A program made the translations under genes and the position numbers. Below are positions 29,190 through 37,848 of a DNA stretch of 64,000 bases, in pieces. The notes under the pieces were generated by a model. It saw only the letters and a list, made by a program, of their open reading frames with translations, did no database searches and had not been told where the DNA came from. This DNA is from Halovenus salina (GTDB lineage Archaea; Halobacteriota; Halobacteria; Halobacteriales; Haloarculaceae): positions 1 to 64,000 of the forward strand of contig NZ_CP112975.1 in NCBI RefSeq assembly GCF_026410925.1. Direction: 5' to 3'. Position 1 is the first letter of the stretch, and each line of letters opens with the position of its first letter.

Positions 29190-29400
29190 TCGATCCATCA
29201 TAGTCTATCGCTGGTCGTGTCAGGAGTAACTCCAATTTCCTAGATGATTTCCTCCTGGATTGTTTGCCGGGGAACCTCGTCGTATCCAAACTGGGTTGGC
29301 GTTTCGAGGATACGCTGCTGGTCTTTGATGAGTGTGAGTTTGGGGTCGTCAGTCTTCTTGAGCGAAAGACAGAGATATCGTCGGAAATAGCATTCATACG
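29190..29400 (-). pseudogene. Relic of a third HTH-10 regulator
   Basis: On the minus strand, reading from about 29360 gives KTDDPKLTLIKDQQRILETP, then TQFGYDEVPRQTIQEEII, a stop, EIGVTPDTTSDRL and another stop. This aligns with the HTH region of the gene at 31367 (LSDKQRILLETALEAGYYEI, then PRETTQEELADKLGVTHATI). Only the HTH part is recognisable and it holds at least two stops, so it is a dead copy. Confidence 0.6.
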
Positions 29401-29556
29401 GTGCTCAAAGAGTCGTCTGATCCAATGAGCGTAACGAGCGCACTCCGTGGTTCCTTATGTGGCTCTTGTAGGAGAAATGATTGATACAGTGTCCCACCTA
29501 CTCCCGAACACCGGAAGAGGAGAACCACTATTTCGGCTCAATTATAGGTACAGAGA

Positions 29557-29937
29557 TCAATCTACTACACCAATTGCCACCGCAACCTTTTCAAATTGGA
29601 CTCGTTCTGTTGTGTGAACTTTGATAATGAGACCCCCATCATCCGTCGATGGCTGACCAATGTTGATCCATGGGGTGCAAAATCCCCCATCGTCCGACCA
29701 CTCACCACTGGTCGATATCGTTTCCGTGCCGCGATAGTTCCCTTTTATTCCAATTTGGGTTTCTTGAACCGACTCAGAGACCCCAGCAAAGAGAAACGCA
29801 AGTTCGGAGTCCCGAGGGCTATAATCCGGAATTTCGAGTTCAGCTATGTCACTGTACAGGACGTCACATTCAGGCGGTTGAACGGTTAGTTCACCGAGTA
29901 CCGTCCGCGAGATCGGAATGATTGGCTCATCAATCAT
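29557..29937 (-). CDS. Hypothetical acidic beta-rich protein
   Basis: 126 residues, starting MIDEPIIPISRTVLGELTVQ. The alternation of polar and hydrophobic residues (DSELAFLFAGVSE, ETQIGIKGNYRG, GGLIIKVHTTERVQFEKVAV) suggests a beta-sandwich. No family recognised. It lies 35 bp downstream of the flavin monooxygenase in the same direction, so the two are probably one transcript and may be functionally linked. Confidence 0.55.
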   Translation of the reverse strand: MIDEPIIPISRTVLGELTVQPPECDVLYSDIAELEIPDYSPRDSELAFLFAGVSESVQETQIGIKGNYRGTETISTSGEWSDDGGFCTPWINIGQPSTDDGGLIIKVHTTERVQFEKVAVAIGVVD

Positions 29938-29972
29938 AGTTCACTCATTTTGTATGCTGTCCCTCCGGATGA

Positions 29973-31145
29973 TCATATCTCACTGGACAGGAAGCCTCGA
30001 TAGTACTCTTCCATCCGATCCTGCGAGTAGAACTTCACGATCTGGTCGCGGATCCCCGTTAACAGCGAGTGGTCGAAGAGGGCGAACGTCCCGATCTGGC
30101 GGGATTTTTGCTGCACTTCGTCCACGCGATCGCGGCGACGCGTTACATAGTGGTCGAGCGCCTGTTCGAGGTATGTCGAATCGGTTCGCGTCAGTTCACC
30201 CGCGAGGACAGCGGCAGACTCCATCGCCATCGACGCGCCGACCCCTGCGGTGGGCAACGGAGCGTGTGCGGCGTCACCGATAAGGACCACGCGATCATTG
30301 GTCCACTCGTCCATCTTGAGGTCATAGAAGTCGTCGTGCCAGATGTCCTCAGCGTCCGTTGTTTCCATCTCGTCTAGCACGTCCGGAATGAACCCGCCCA
30401 TATCCTCGAAACGCTCCCGAATACGTCCTTTCCGCTCGGCGACGGGATCGGGCATCCCTTCCGGTGCAGCCACGGCTAGGAAGCAGGCCAGCCCGTCGTC
30501 GGTCGGGTAGAGACCGGCGAACCGGCCATCACCCCAGTGTTCCTTGATGACGCCGCGGTCGAGTAGTTCCTCGTCGACCCAGAAGGCCCAGCTCGTCATG
30601 CCTTGATAGGTGAGCGAGACGTCTCCAAAGACCTGTTCGCGGACCGTTGAGTGAATCCCGTCGGCGCCGACGACGAGGTCGTAGGTGCCTTCGGTCCCAT
30701 CCGTGAATGTCACGTCGACCACATCGTCGTGCTGGTCGATATCCGTCACCGTCGTTCCCATTCGGATGTTCTCGTCGGTTACCGTCTCTCCAAGCACGTC
30801 GATGAGGCGCGGCCGCCAGATGAGATGGGGCTTCCCGTATTCAACGGCGAGTCCACTTAGGTCGTAGCTGTGGAGTTTCTTCCCGCTGTCGCTGAGCAGC
30901 GTGTAGGTGTGCATCGGATCCGCATGTGCCTGGAACGCCTCGTATGCGCCGAGTCCCTTTAGGATGTTCGACCCGGCCGGCCATAGACCGAGGGCATATC
31001 CAAGCCCGCCGTATCTGTTGGTCTTCTCGACGATGTCCGGTGAGAAGCCTCGCTGTTCGAGTAAGCCTGCACAGGTCAGGCCAGCGATACCGCCGCCGAC
31101 GACAAGTACCTGCAAATCATTCCCATATCGAGTTTCGTCGTTCAT
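29973..31145 (-). CDS. FAD-dependent monooxygenase, PHBH/UbiH-like
   Basis: 390 residues from ATG 31145 (MNDETRYGNDLQVLVVGGGI). The three class A flavin-monooxygenase fingerprints are present: GGGIAGLTCAGLLEQRG near the N-terminus, LVVGADGIHSTVREQVFG (DG motif) in the middle and VVLIGDAAHAPLPTAGVGAS (GD motif) toward the end. Such enzymes hydroxylate aromatic or heterocyclic compounds using NAD(P)H and O2. A longer frame to 31301 lacks family similarity. It is divergent from the HTH-10 gene at 31367 and followed by the 126-residue gene. Confidence 0.85.
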   Translation of the reverse strand: MNDETRYGNDLQVLVVGGGIAGLTCAGLLEQRGFSPDIVEKTNRYGGLGYALGLWPAGSNILKGLGAYEAFQAHADPMHTYTLLSDSGKKLHSYDLSGLAVEYGKPHLIWRPRLIDVLGETVTDENIRMGTTVTDIDQHDDVVDVTFTDGTEGTYDLVVGADGIHSTVREQVFGDVSLTYQGMTSWAFWVDEELLDRGVIKEHWGDGRFAGLYPTDDGLACFLAVAAPEGMPDPVAERKGRIRERFEDMGGFIPDVLDEMETTDAEDIWHDDFYDLKMDEWTNDRVVLIGDAAHAPLPTAGVGASMAMESAAVLAGELTRTDSTYLEQALDHYVTRRRDRVDEVQQKSRQIGTFALFDHSLLTGIRDQIVKFYSQDRMEEYYRGFLSSEI

Positions 31146-31366
31146 CGTTGCTCTCCAGAGCGAAGTGTTCGTTGTGCGTCGGTGCGTGGTTCGAGAGGGG
31201 CATGTTCTCTCTGTTCCATGAATAATTAGGTACTCAAATTCCAGCCCTGTCGCCGTTGCTTCGACACTTCTAGAACCATTTTTACCGTGGGTCTGGAACA
31301 TCCGTCTATGCCATCATCGAACGCCGTTGAGCGCGACGTGAAACACAGGTCAACCGGTGAGACGGT

Positions 31367-32044
31367 ATGAGATACGCAACAGTCATCCTCTCGTGGGAGC
31401 GCGGGCAACTCCACGCGCTCGACGACGCGGTCGCAACGACTTCTGATGTCCACATCGAAACGACGCATTTCATCAACCCGTTGGAGGATGGAACACACGT
31501 CGAACTGGCCCAGTTCCGCGGCAACATGGAGACGCTCTCCGGCGTGTTTGAGCACACATCCGGCGTGCTGGACTACGAAGTTCCCACAGAGGACGATGGG
31601 TTCGCGTACGTCCATTACGAATCGACGCCGATGATGGAAGCCCTCTTCACTGCTATATTCGAACATACGATCGTACTTCAGTGGCCGTTGGAATTTGTCG
31701 ATGACTCGCAGACACGCGGCATCCGAATCACTTTCATGGGCTCGGAAGCAGCACTCACGAACGTCACCAGAGAGATCCCAAACAGCCTAGATCTCTCACT
31801 TGTTCGCACTGGCGAGTACACGAAAGCTCATAGTGATCCGACGCTTGCTCTCTCGGACAAACAGCGGATCCTCCTCGAGACGGCATTAGAAGCCGGATAC
31901 TACGAGATACCGCGAGAAACGACACAGGAGGAACTTGCCGACAAACTCGGAGTAACACATGCAACCATCAGCGATCGGCTACAGCGACTTGAATCGACGC
32001 TTCTTAACTCCCTACTCCCGAGCGTCGCCAACGACGATTTGTAG
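31367..32044 (+). CDS. Bat-type HTH-10 transcription regulator
   Basis: 225 residues from ATG 31367 (MRYATVILSWERGQLHALDD). The N-terminal sensing domain (LAQFRGNMETLSGVFEHTSG) precedes the HTH (LSDKQRILLETALEAGYYEI, then PRETTQEELADKLGVTHATI and SDRLQRLE), residues about 165-215. It is divergent from the monooxygenase with 220 bp between, so it most likely senses the pathway compound and controls that gene. It repeats the pairing at 27.2 kb. Confidence 0.85.
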   Translation: MRYATVILSWERGQLHALDDAVATTSDVHIETTHFINPLEDGTHVELAQFRGNMETLSGVFEHTSGVLDYEVPTEDDGFAYVHYESTPMMEALFTAIFEHTIVLQWPLEFVDDSQTRGIRITFMGSEAALTNVTREIPNSLDLSLVRTGEYTKAHSDPTLALSDKQRILLETALEAGYYEIPRETTQEELADKLGVTHATISDRLQRLESTLLNSLLPSVANDDL

Positions 32045-32432
32045 CTTACCAGTAGTTGCTAGTATGGTTTAGTTATTCGCATTTTATATCGAAAATATAC
32101 CTGATGATATATTTGGTATGTCGGCGTGAACGTGGTGTTGTCATAGTAGCCACTTCTCAAATTCGAAGAGTCAAAAGACCACATCCATACAGGTTTGAGC
32201 GAGAGGAGTGAAAATAAATCCCGGACTGGATTACTCGATCGAATGCGTCTCTATACGGTCTGCGAGTTGCATGGCCACTTCTCGCTATGGCCTCCCCGTT
32301 TCTCAAACTCGCTGAACTAACCTGCGTCCTATAAATCCAACAATTGGTGAATCATCAAGTAAGGTTACTATCATACCCTGTTGCACTCTCAAAAGAATCT
32401 GTGCCAGCTCCGCTTCATCACGCTCAAGGGAA
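32045..32432. other. Intergenic region, no convincing gene
   Basis: AT-rich start (TATATCGAAAATATACC near 32085) suggests a terminator/promoter zone. A 67-codon minus-strand frame (32303-32506) overlaps the better small plus-strand gene and is not preferred. Confidence 0.3.
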
Positions 32433-32612
32433 ATGGCTGAAGCGGTCGAGATCGCGTCGGCCCAGCTTTCACAGTCGTATTCAGCCATGGCTCTTACCGA
32501 AGACAACGAAACAGTGGCTTCTGTTCTGGAGTTGGTAAGTAAAGCTGTGCAAGACTTGGAGCATCAAGTCAGCACAACGGAAACAGTTGTTCTACGGTTT
32601 TCCTACCGATAA
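32433..32612 (+). CDS. Small acidic protein (59 residues), function unknown
   Basis: ATG 32433 to TAA 32610-32612 encodes MAEAVEIASAQLSQSYSAMA, then LTEDNETVASVLELVSKAVQ and a short polar tail. Composition is acidic and helical, like many haloarchaeal small proteins, and the start has GGGAA-type bases in front. The competing minus-strand frame is less acidic. No family recognised. Confidence 0.4.
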   Translation: MAEAVEIASAQLSQSYSAMALTEDNETVASVLELVSKAVQDLEHQVSTTETVVLRFSYR

Positions 32613-32712
32613 ATGGGTTCCTGCGAGCAGACTTGCTCAATAGCCGACAGTGATGAGCAGAACTTGCCGTGCGTGTGGCACTTTTCAACACCAAGTTTCT
32701 ACAAGTTTAGAC

Positions 32713-33780
32713 GAGGGTGTCATAGAAGTCTTCTCACACCGTGATGATCGTGCTTCCCGGATTGTCTCCGCGTTCGTAGTTGGTGATTGCGACGACGAGA
32801 CGAAGGCATAGAGCGAGGAACACCTGCGCTCGTGCGTGAACGCGGCCTCGGGCGAACGCACGCCCGAGGCCGCAGTCCTTCACTGATTCATTGGTTCGTT
32901 CGACTCCAGTACGGCGGTTGTACGTCTTGTCCAAGGTTGATTGCTTCACCTGAACGTCCTCGCTGTGTTCCTCGATGCGGTCTTCGACCCTGTACTCGAT
33001 GTCTTTCGGATCATCGGTGTTTCGCGCGTTGTACGGGGCGACTGGCACGACCCCTGCGGCCAGCAGGTGGTCGTGCCAGTCAAGCGTATCGTAGGCGCTG
33101 TCACCAACCATCCAAATCGGCTTGGCGACGGCGAGCGCGTCACGGGTGACACGCATCGCCGTCTCCTCTGGCGCTTGTTTGCTCTCGGTGAACTCGGCTG
33201 CAATCGGAATCTTTTGCCCGGTTGAGACGATCGTACAGCCGTAGCCGTAGTAGTACTCGTCGTCGGTTGGATCGTAGCATTTCGACGCGTCTTGATCGGC
33301 AGGCATCGCTCTCACGTCGGTCGAATCAATGCAGTAGGTCAAGTCGAGCAGGCCGCGGCGGGCGGCCTGCTCGACGAGGTGGTCAAATACCTCGTCAACG
33401 ACGTGTTCGAGGTCGGTGAGGAAGCGATCGACCGCGTCTCTTGACGGCGGTCGATCGAACCCACAGCTCAGCCAAACTACCGTGTTCCGAAGTTCCCGTT
33501 CAACGGGGCGAATGCCGTAGATGTCCTTGTAGTAGCAGTGGAGAAAGCCACGCATCAGCTCTGGTGGTTCGTGCTCTCGTGTTCGCCCCGTCTCCGCCGG
33601 GGCGAACACGTCGAACTCTGCGAGAAACTCGAAGGAGAGGTACTCAAACAGCGCTAGCGTCTCCGTCTCCGCGACATTGAAGAACGACTCTACCGAAGGC
33701 TCATCTTGCAGGGTCGCTGAACTCATCCACCTCAGCGTTCACCCTGCTCTTTGGTGTGCTACTCGTTCTATGACACCCTC
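32713..33780 (-). mobile_element. ISH11-like insertion sequence, copy 2, intact
   Basis: 1068 bp with terminal repeats GAGGGTGTCATAGAA (32713-32727) and TTCTATGACACCCTC (33766-33780). It is flanked by AGTTTAGAC at 32704-32712 and 33781-33789, a 9-bp target duplication, so the insertion is recent. The length equals that remembered for ISH11. Confidence 0.9.
32734..33726 (-). CDS. IS5-type transposase (ISH11-like)
   Basis: 330 residues, full length. N-terminal helical region RDAVDRFLTDLEHVVDEVFD, then the catalytic domain: YCIDSTDVRAMPADQDASKC (first Asp), IWMVGDSAYDTLDWHDHL (second Asp) and the C-terminal TGVERTNESVKDCGLGRAF (Glu). ATG 33726 has GGTGG-type bases in front, and the gene fills the element. 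It could mobilise copy 1 and the MITE-like pieces with similar ends. Confidence 0.9.
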   Translation of the reverse strand: MSSATLQDEPSVESFFNVAETETLALFEYLSFEFLAEFDVFAPAETGRTREHEPPELMRGFLHCYYKDIYGIRPVERELRNTVVWLSCGFDRPPSRDAVDRFLTDLEHVVDEVFDHLVEQAARRGLLDLTYCIDSTDVRAMPADQDASKCYDPTDDEYYYGYGCTIVSTGQKIPIAAEFTESKQAPEETAMRVTRDALAVAKPIWMVGDSAYDTLDWHDHLLAAGVVPVAPYNARNTDDPKDIEYRVEDRIEEHSEDVQVKQSTLDKTYNRRTGVERTNESVKDCGLGRAFARGRVHARAQVFLALCLRLVVAITNYERGDNPGSTIITV

Positions 33781-34006
33781 AGTTTAGACGGCAATGTCCA
33801 TGCTGTTACAACTCGGGCAGGGCTGGTTGGGATCATCAACCCCTCGTCTACACTGACGACACTCAATGTATTGGTCGCGTCGCAAAGTCGTTCAGAACTC
33901 TCGCTCAATCCTCACTCACAGAGTAGAGTCCTATTGTACCTGCTGAAGAATAGTTCTCTTGGCCGCTCTAACACCGATATACCGACGTTTCAACTCTCTC
34001 CAGAAA

Positions 34007-34036
34007 TTACGGTAATTTTGCCGTAAATTACGGTAA
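34007..34036. promoter_or_regulatory. Direct repeat TTACGGTAA, two copies 21 bp apart
   Basis: TTACGGTAA at 34007-34015 and again at 34028-34036, with an inverted CCGTAA at 34021-34026 between. The 21-bp spacing places both sites on the same helix face. It lies in AT-rich DNA between the split micro-protein gene and the end of the partial large gene. Possible operator; no gene is clearly downstream. Confidence 0.3.
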
Positions 34037-34090
34037 CTAAGATTGAACGGTTTTGCGACGCGACCAACAAATATAGACATTCAAAAGGAC

Positions 34091-35255
34091 TCATCCAACT
34101 GCTGTGGAGAGTGTCGTCTGAGGTGGATCAGGATGCACGCCGAACTCCACCGACGAACTGTCGTCTCGCCTGTGTCGATCTTCTTGATCTAACAGGACGG
34201 CCAAGAGCGAGACGACTGGCTCAACAGTTGGATATTGTCTCGTCAGCGGTCCTAAATCACGCTCGATTGGGGGCGGCCCCCAGAACGCTGCCCTCGCTAC
34301 CGCTCCTCCAAACTCGAACCCATACTCGACGCCGTACTCGTCAGCGCTGGTCAACAGAACCTCCGTGACTGCGTTCGAGAGGTGCCATTCCCCACCTGTC
34401 GCCGTTGTTTCCTGATCGACCAGCATTCTCGGCAACAGCTCGTCATCGTGTCGTTCCGTCCGGAACGGGAGGCACAGTCGCCACAGCGTTGCCTTCCCGC
34501 TTCCCCGATCTTCACGAACCAGTAGTCCGGCGCTCTCCAACTCCGCAAATCGCTGCTCGTTGGCTGCTGTCGACAACGACCGGGTCGAACACCCAGCGAG
34601 CTCTGCTACCTCCGCTTTTGAGAGGCGCTCCTGGGCGTCGAGCAACGCTGCGACCACCTTCGACACCACCTCACCACCCAGTCCAGGCAGGATTCGTCGC
34701 CATGACAACTGGGACAGTCCGTACTGGACATCCTGCATATCCATCTCTCGTGGCTCGTCTTCTCCACCGAGGGCGGCCACTGCCTCCGTCGCTGCCACAA
34801 TGTCACTGCTCAACCCAGCCACTACTGAAATCGCCTGTCGCTCCGGGCGCAGCCCATCTTTGAATGACAGAATTCGAGTGACTGCTTCCGCCACTGCTCG
34901 ACGACGGTTGCCGTCGACGACACTCCCGGTGAGCACGAACGGCGCGAAATTGTCGCCGTTGTCCTGCAATTCCAGGTCCGCAGAGGACTGTGAAAGCGTC
35001 TCTTCGAGGTCCGCAACACCCTCTCCAGTCAGTACCCACGGCCCGAGCAGCGTACCCTCGGGGTCCATCGGGTCCACATTCGGCTCAGAGAGCAGTTGCT
35101 CACGTTTCTCTGGCCGTGATTCGTGCAGGACGCGATACCCTGAGTATGCTCCGTAACGGCTACCGACACTGCTCGCAACAGCCAAGAACGTGCGGAGGTC
35201 GCAACAATCACTCTCGTCGACTGGAGCGCCGTTCGGAAACTGGAGCTCTCGGACG
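34091..35255 (-). pseudogene. 3' fragment of a second copy of the large plasmid-type protein
   Basis: About 388 codons matching the C-terminal half of 20244-22606 at roughly 90%: DVVRELQFPNGAPVDES, then FLAVASSVGSRYGAYSGYRV and so on to the same C-terminus. The similarity starts abruptly at about 35255. The 34 codons upstream that appear to give a start (SLVAGCSGPAHTGEV) are the antisense of another gene's tail (35256-35358, plus strand). The frame itself is intact, unlike copy 1, but the N-terminal winged-helix half is gone. Confidence 0.7.
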
Positions 35256-35358
35256 ACGTCGACTCTGCCGACCGCGAGACGCTCGCTACGCTCATCGAGG
35301 ATTTTTCTGATCACCTCGCCAGTGTGAGCGGGACCACTGCAACCCGCCACGAGTGACA
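35256..35358 (+). pseudogene. C-terminal tail of an unrelated plus-strand gene
   Basis: The plus strand reads DVDSADRETLATLIEDFSDH, then LASVSGTTATRHE and TGA at 35356-35358, an acidic, protein-like helical tail with no start. It meets the partial large gene tail-to-head at a recombination junction. The source gene is unknown. Confidence 0.4.
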
Positions 35359-35375
35359 TCTAAGAAGACAAGGTG

Positions 35376-35539
35376 TTATGAGATCTCGTCTAAAGAGTCA
35401 TACTCGTTCCAGCACTCGCAGTCGAGATCCTCAATTGACGTGACTTCGTCTCAGGCAGGTCAGAGAGCGGCATCCCATCGCCGACGGTAGGGCAGTCCTT
35501 GGTGTGAATCGAGAAGTCGTCAGCCGACATGGTAGCCAT
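35376..35539 (-). pseudogene. Small cysteine-containing protein, one frameshift
   Basis: From ATG 35537-35539 the reading is MATMSADDFSIHTKDCPTVG, then DGMPLSDLPE; one base is wrong near 35455, and the other frame continues DEVTSIEDLDCECWNEYDSL, DEIS and TAA at 35376-35378. The joined product would be about 54 residues, acidic, with CPTV and CECW cysteines as in small haloarchaeal metal-binding proteins. Confidence 0.5.
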
Positions 35540-35624
35540 ATCTACGAGTCGCGTCTCCCGTCTCCAACGAACTACTGCCGTCGTCTTACCCGGGTAATGG
35601 TGAGGAGTACGGGCCCAAAACGGG

Positions 35625-36617
35625 TCACTCGGCATTCGAACGGGTATGGAACGTCGTCCCCGTCCGGAAACTGGTCAACTCCTCGATCCGAGCCTCGAGT
35701 GCTTCGATTTCGTCCCGGAGTTCGGCTGCCTCGTCGTCATCACTAGCAGCAAGTTGGTCTTTCAACCCCTGGAGCCGTGTCTCCTTGCTCTCTTCGTCGA
35801 CATCGGCCTTGCGGACGTACTCGGATTCACCAATCTCGTAGACGTCCGATTCGGAGAGTTCCGTCACCTCGAGGGCGTCGTCGACTTTACTGCGGTCGAC
35901 GCTGGTAATCTGCTCACGATCGACGCCTGCGGCTTCCAGCGTCTCGATGACTGCCTGGTCGTCTTTGAGTGACTTGTTGCGCCGTGACGTCCGCTGGACA
36001 GAGCCGAATGGGCCGCTGACTGGGCGGTCGTGATGTAACCGGGTGAGCAATACGTCGGCAATCTCCTTCCGAAGGCTATCGGCGTTGCGTTGGACATCTG
36101 AACACAGTGTATACAGGTTGACCAGGGCGTCAGTCTCGAGGTCTTCGAAAGTGTCGAGGTCGTGGCGTTCGAGCGCGTCGACGAGCAAGAGTGCGTCAGC
36201 GTAGACATCAAGCTCGGGTTCAGTCCGCTCGCTGGCGTCAGCTGGCGAGCTGTCATCGTCGAGAACCTGCGTGGCTGTTGGTCCCTCTGTTTCGACGATC
36301 ATGCCCTGTTGTTCGTCGACTTCGAAGCGTGGGTGGAGACTTAACACTGCGGGGTACGGGTCGGCGTCTGGCGGGAGTCGATCTAGTTCGAACGCACCGT
36401 CGTTGTCAGTGACACGCCGATAGAGGGTCTCGAATTGATCGCGTTGCAAGGGCCGTGTGGTGTCGATGTCACGATCAAGAAAGTCGATGACAACCCGTTG
36501 TTCTTGGATATCGTGGAGACGAAAGCGATCCCGAGAGAGCGGCGTCACGAGCGTCGCTCCATCGGGGAGGTCCTCAAGTTCCTCAAGGAGGGTGTGCCAA
36601 GAGACACTGAATGGCAT
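35625..36617 (-). CDS. Acidic protein with C-terminal coiled coil, function unknown
   Basis: 330 residues from MPFSVSWHTLLEELEDLPDG; a longer frame to 36644 adds nine residues. The middle has a helical set DVYADALLLVDALERHDLDT, then LYTLCSDVQRNADSLRKEIA. A segment DDQAVIETLEAAGVDREQIT, then SVDRSKVDDALEVTELSESD is a helix-hairpin-like unit also seen in haloarchaeal island proteins. The C-terminal 60 residues (KETRLQGLKDQLAASDDDEA, then AELRDEIEALEARIEELTS) form a coiled coil. Function not known; it may be part of a plasmid or virus-derived module. Confidence 0.6.
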   Translation of the reverse strand: MPFSVSWHTLLEELEDLPDGATLVTPLSRDRFRLHDIQEQRVVIDFLDRDIDTTRPLQRDQFETLYRRVTDNDGAFELDRLPPDADPYPAVLSLHPRFEVDEQQGMIVETEGPTATQVLDDDSSPADASERTEPELDVYADALLLVDALERHDLDTFEDLETDALVNLYTLCSDVQRNADSLRKEIADVLLTRLHHDRPVSGPFGSVQRTSRRNKSLKDDQAVIETLEAAGVDREQITSVDRSKVDDALEVTELSESDVYEIGESEYVRKADVDEESKETRLQGLKDQLAASDDDEAAELRDEIEALEARIEELTSFRTGTTFHTRSNAE

Positions 36618-36807
36618 ACTGTTCTGTTGGATATCGGCAGGCAAAGAGTTACTGCCACTCTCACGCTGGAGTCTCTTGCCGACCGTGGGGCATCCCCGTC
36701 ATTTTAGCTGGAATACTGCCAGACAGGAGCGGGGAGTTCATCGAAAATCAGGTGTCGGAAAATGAGGTTTCACGACTAGTAGATCGGTTTCGTGTAGGCG
36801 TGGTAAT

Positions 36808-36945
36808 GGGCACGCTGCGGATTCGAACCCAGGGCCTCCTGGTGCCCGACTCGCTGACCGATGGTCGCGGTACGCGCCGCGCGGACTCACGCACCCGGCG
36901 AGCCGGCCTCACTCCAGGCGTTCTGCCAGACTGAACTACATGCCC
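36808..36945 (-). tRNA. tRNA-like sequence with a probable intron, isotype not determined
   Basis: On the minus strand, GGGCATG opens an acceptor stem closed by CGTGCCC (one T-G pair). GTTC/GAAC form the D stem with the loop AGTCTGGCA. CCTGG and CCAGG pair as anticodon stem but lie about 71 nt apart, so about 64 nt would be an intron. The T loop TTCGAAT is perfect, but its stem (CTGGG/CCGCAG) needs one bulged G. No position-33 U can be placed, so the anticodon is uncertain. It may be a degenerate copy or an attachment-site remnant. Confidence 0.4.
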
Positions 36946-37172
36946 AGCAATGCTACTCGTCGAAGAGTAGTGTCTTAGTAGTACTGCAGCCACAGAGTTA
37001 GTACACCGTGCTAATGTAGAATTCCGCTGGACATATGCGAACACCGTCATTTGAAGCGTGCAAGATAAGGCGCAAGTATTGCACAGTCATGGCGACAGGA
37101 GCATCAGGTGGGACTGGTGGTACTGGCAAATCTCATCATTCTTGAGGATAGAGCTAAAAAATCGGGTCACGC

Positions 37173-37685
37173 ATGGAACCACCCAGAGATGTATTAGCAC
37201 AATTCCTTGATGAGATACATGACGATCTGGGAGAGACTGATATTGAGACGGTACAGAACAGAATCAAGTCATTTCAGGAAGAATACGATTTGCAGATACC
37301 GGAAGGTGGGATAGCTATCGGTGTCCAGATCGATATTTGGTCGTATGATTACGAAGATGATATCTACTTTCTCGTGCGAGGATATGATTCAATCACTACT
37401 GGAGTTGAAGAGGTTGTCGTGGATCATGTCTACTCACTCGTATCCGCGACAACAGAAGGGGCAGCTGAACGCGCGTCTCAAATGCGTGACGAGATTCCTA
37501 CAGTAACTGAAGAGTCATACGAGTCGATGGAGACTGATATCGATATACGAATCCATGCTGATGTGTATTATAACCGGATTAGGGCGTTCTGTGATGAGAA
37601 TCAAACCGGGCAGGTGACTCAGCCATCCAAGAGCGACATTATCGAGGCTGTCGGATCTGTCATTCCGGATGATGAAAGAACGTAG
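37173..37685 (+). CDS. Hypothetical acidic protein
   Basis: 170 residues from ATG 37173 (MEPPRDVLAQFLDEIHDDLG). It is rich in Asp, Glu, Ile and Tyr, with a beta-like middle (IAIGVQIDIWSYDYEDDIYF) and helical ends (RIRAFCDENQTG, DIIEAVGSVIPDDE). No family recognised. It is AT-richer than its neighbours, which suggests transfer. It stands alone between the tRNA-like sequence and the XPB operon. Confidence 0.55.
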   Translation: MEPPRDVLAQFLDEIHDDLGETDIETVQNRIKSFQEEYDLQIPEGGIAIGVQIDIWSYDYEDDIYFLVRGYDSITTGVEEVVVDHVYSLVSATTEGAAERASQMRDEIPTVTEESYESMETDIDIRIHADVYYNRIRAFCDENQTGQVTQPSKSDIIEAVGSVIPDDERT

Positions 37686-37848
37686 AGCCTGAGAGCCACC
37701 ACACTGAGTGAAACACAGCCAGAGTAGCGATATCGTAACAAGTTCTCGTCCAAGATAGACGGCGCAAGTCACCACGCAGAACAGCGGAACTGACGGGTCC
37801 CTTCTTGAGAGAGTGGGCCTCTCCAAGTCAGCGGAGAGATGTCCAATA

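Larger units (their letters stand above)
32653..33926 (+). pseudogene. CxxC micro-protein gene split by the ISH11-like element
   Basis: ATG 32653 starts MSRTCRACGTFQHQVSTSLD, with a first zinc knuckle CRAC, then the IS (32713-33780) enters. After the IS and the duplicated 9 bp, the sequence continues as CPCCYNSGRAGWDHQP to a TAG at 33924-33926, giving the second knuckle. One base is missing at the seam (GGCAATGT where GGxCAATGT would keep frame), so the two parts are also one base out of phase. The original product would have been about 65 residues with two CxxC motifs. Confidence 0.5.

Noticed and set aside
32303-32506. 67-codon minus-strand frame
   Set aside because: It overlaps a more acidic small plus-strand frame and has no supporting features; neither is strong.
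36748-37050. 100-codon minus-strand frame and a plus-strand frame over the tRNA-like sequence
   Set aside because: They run through a structured RNA-like sequence and have Arg-rich composition.
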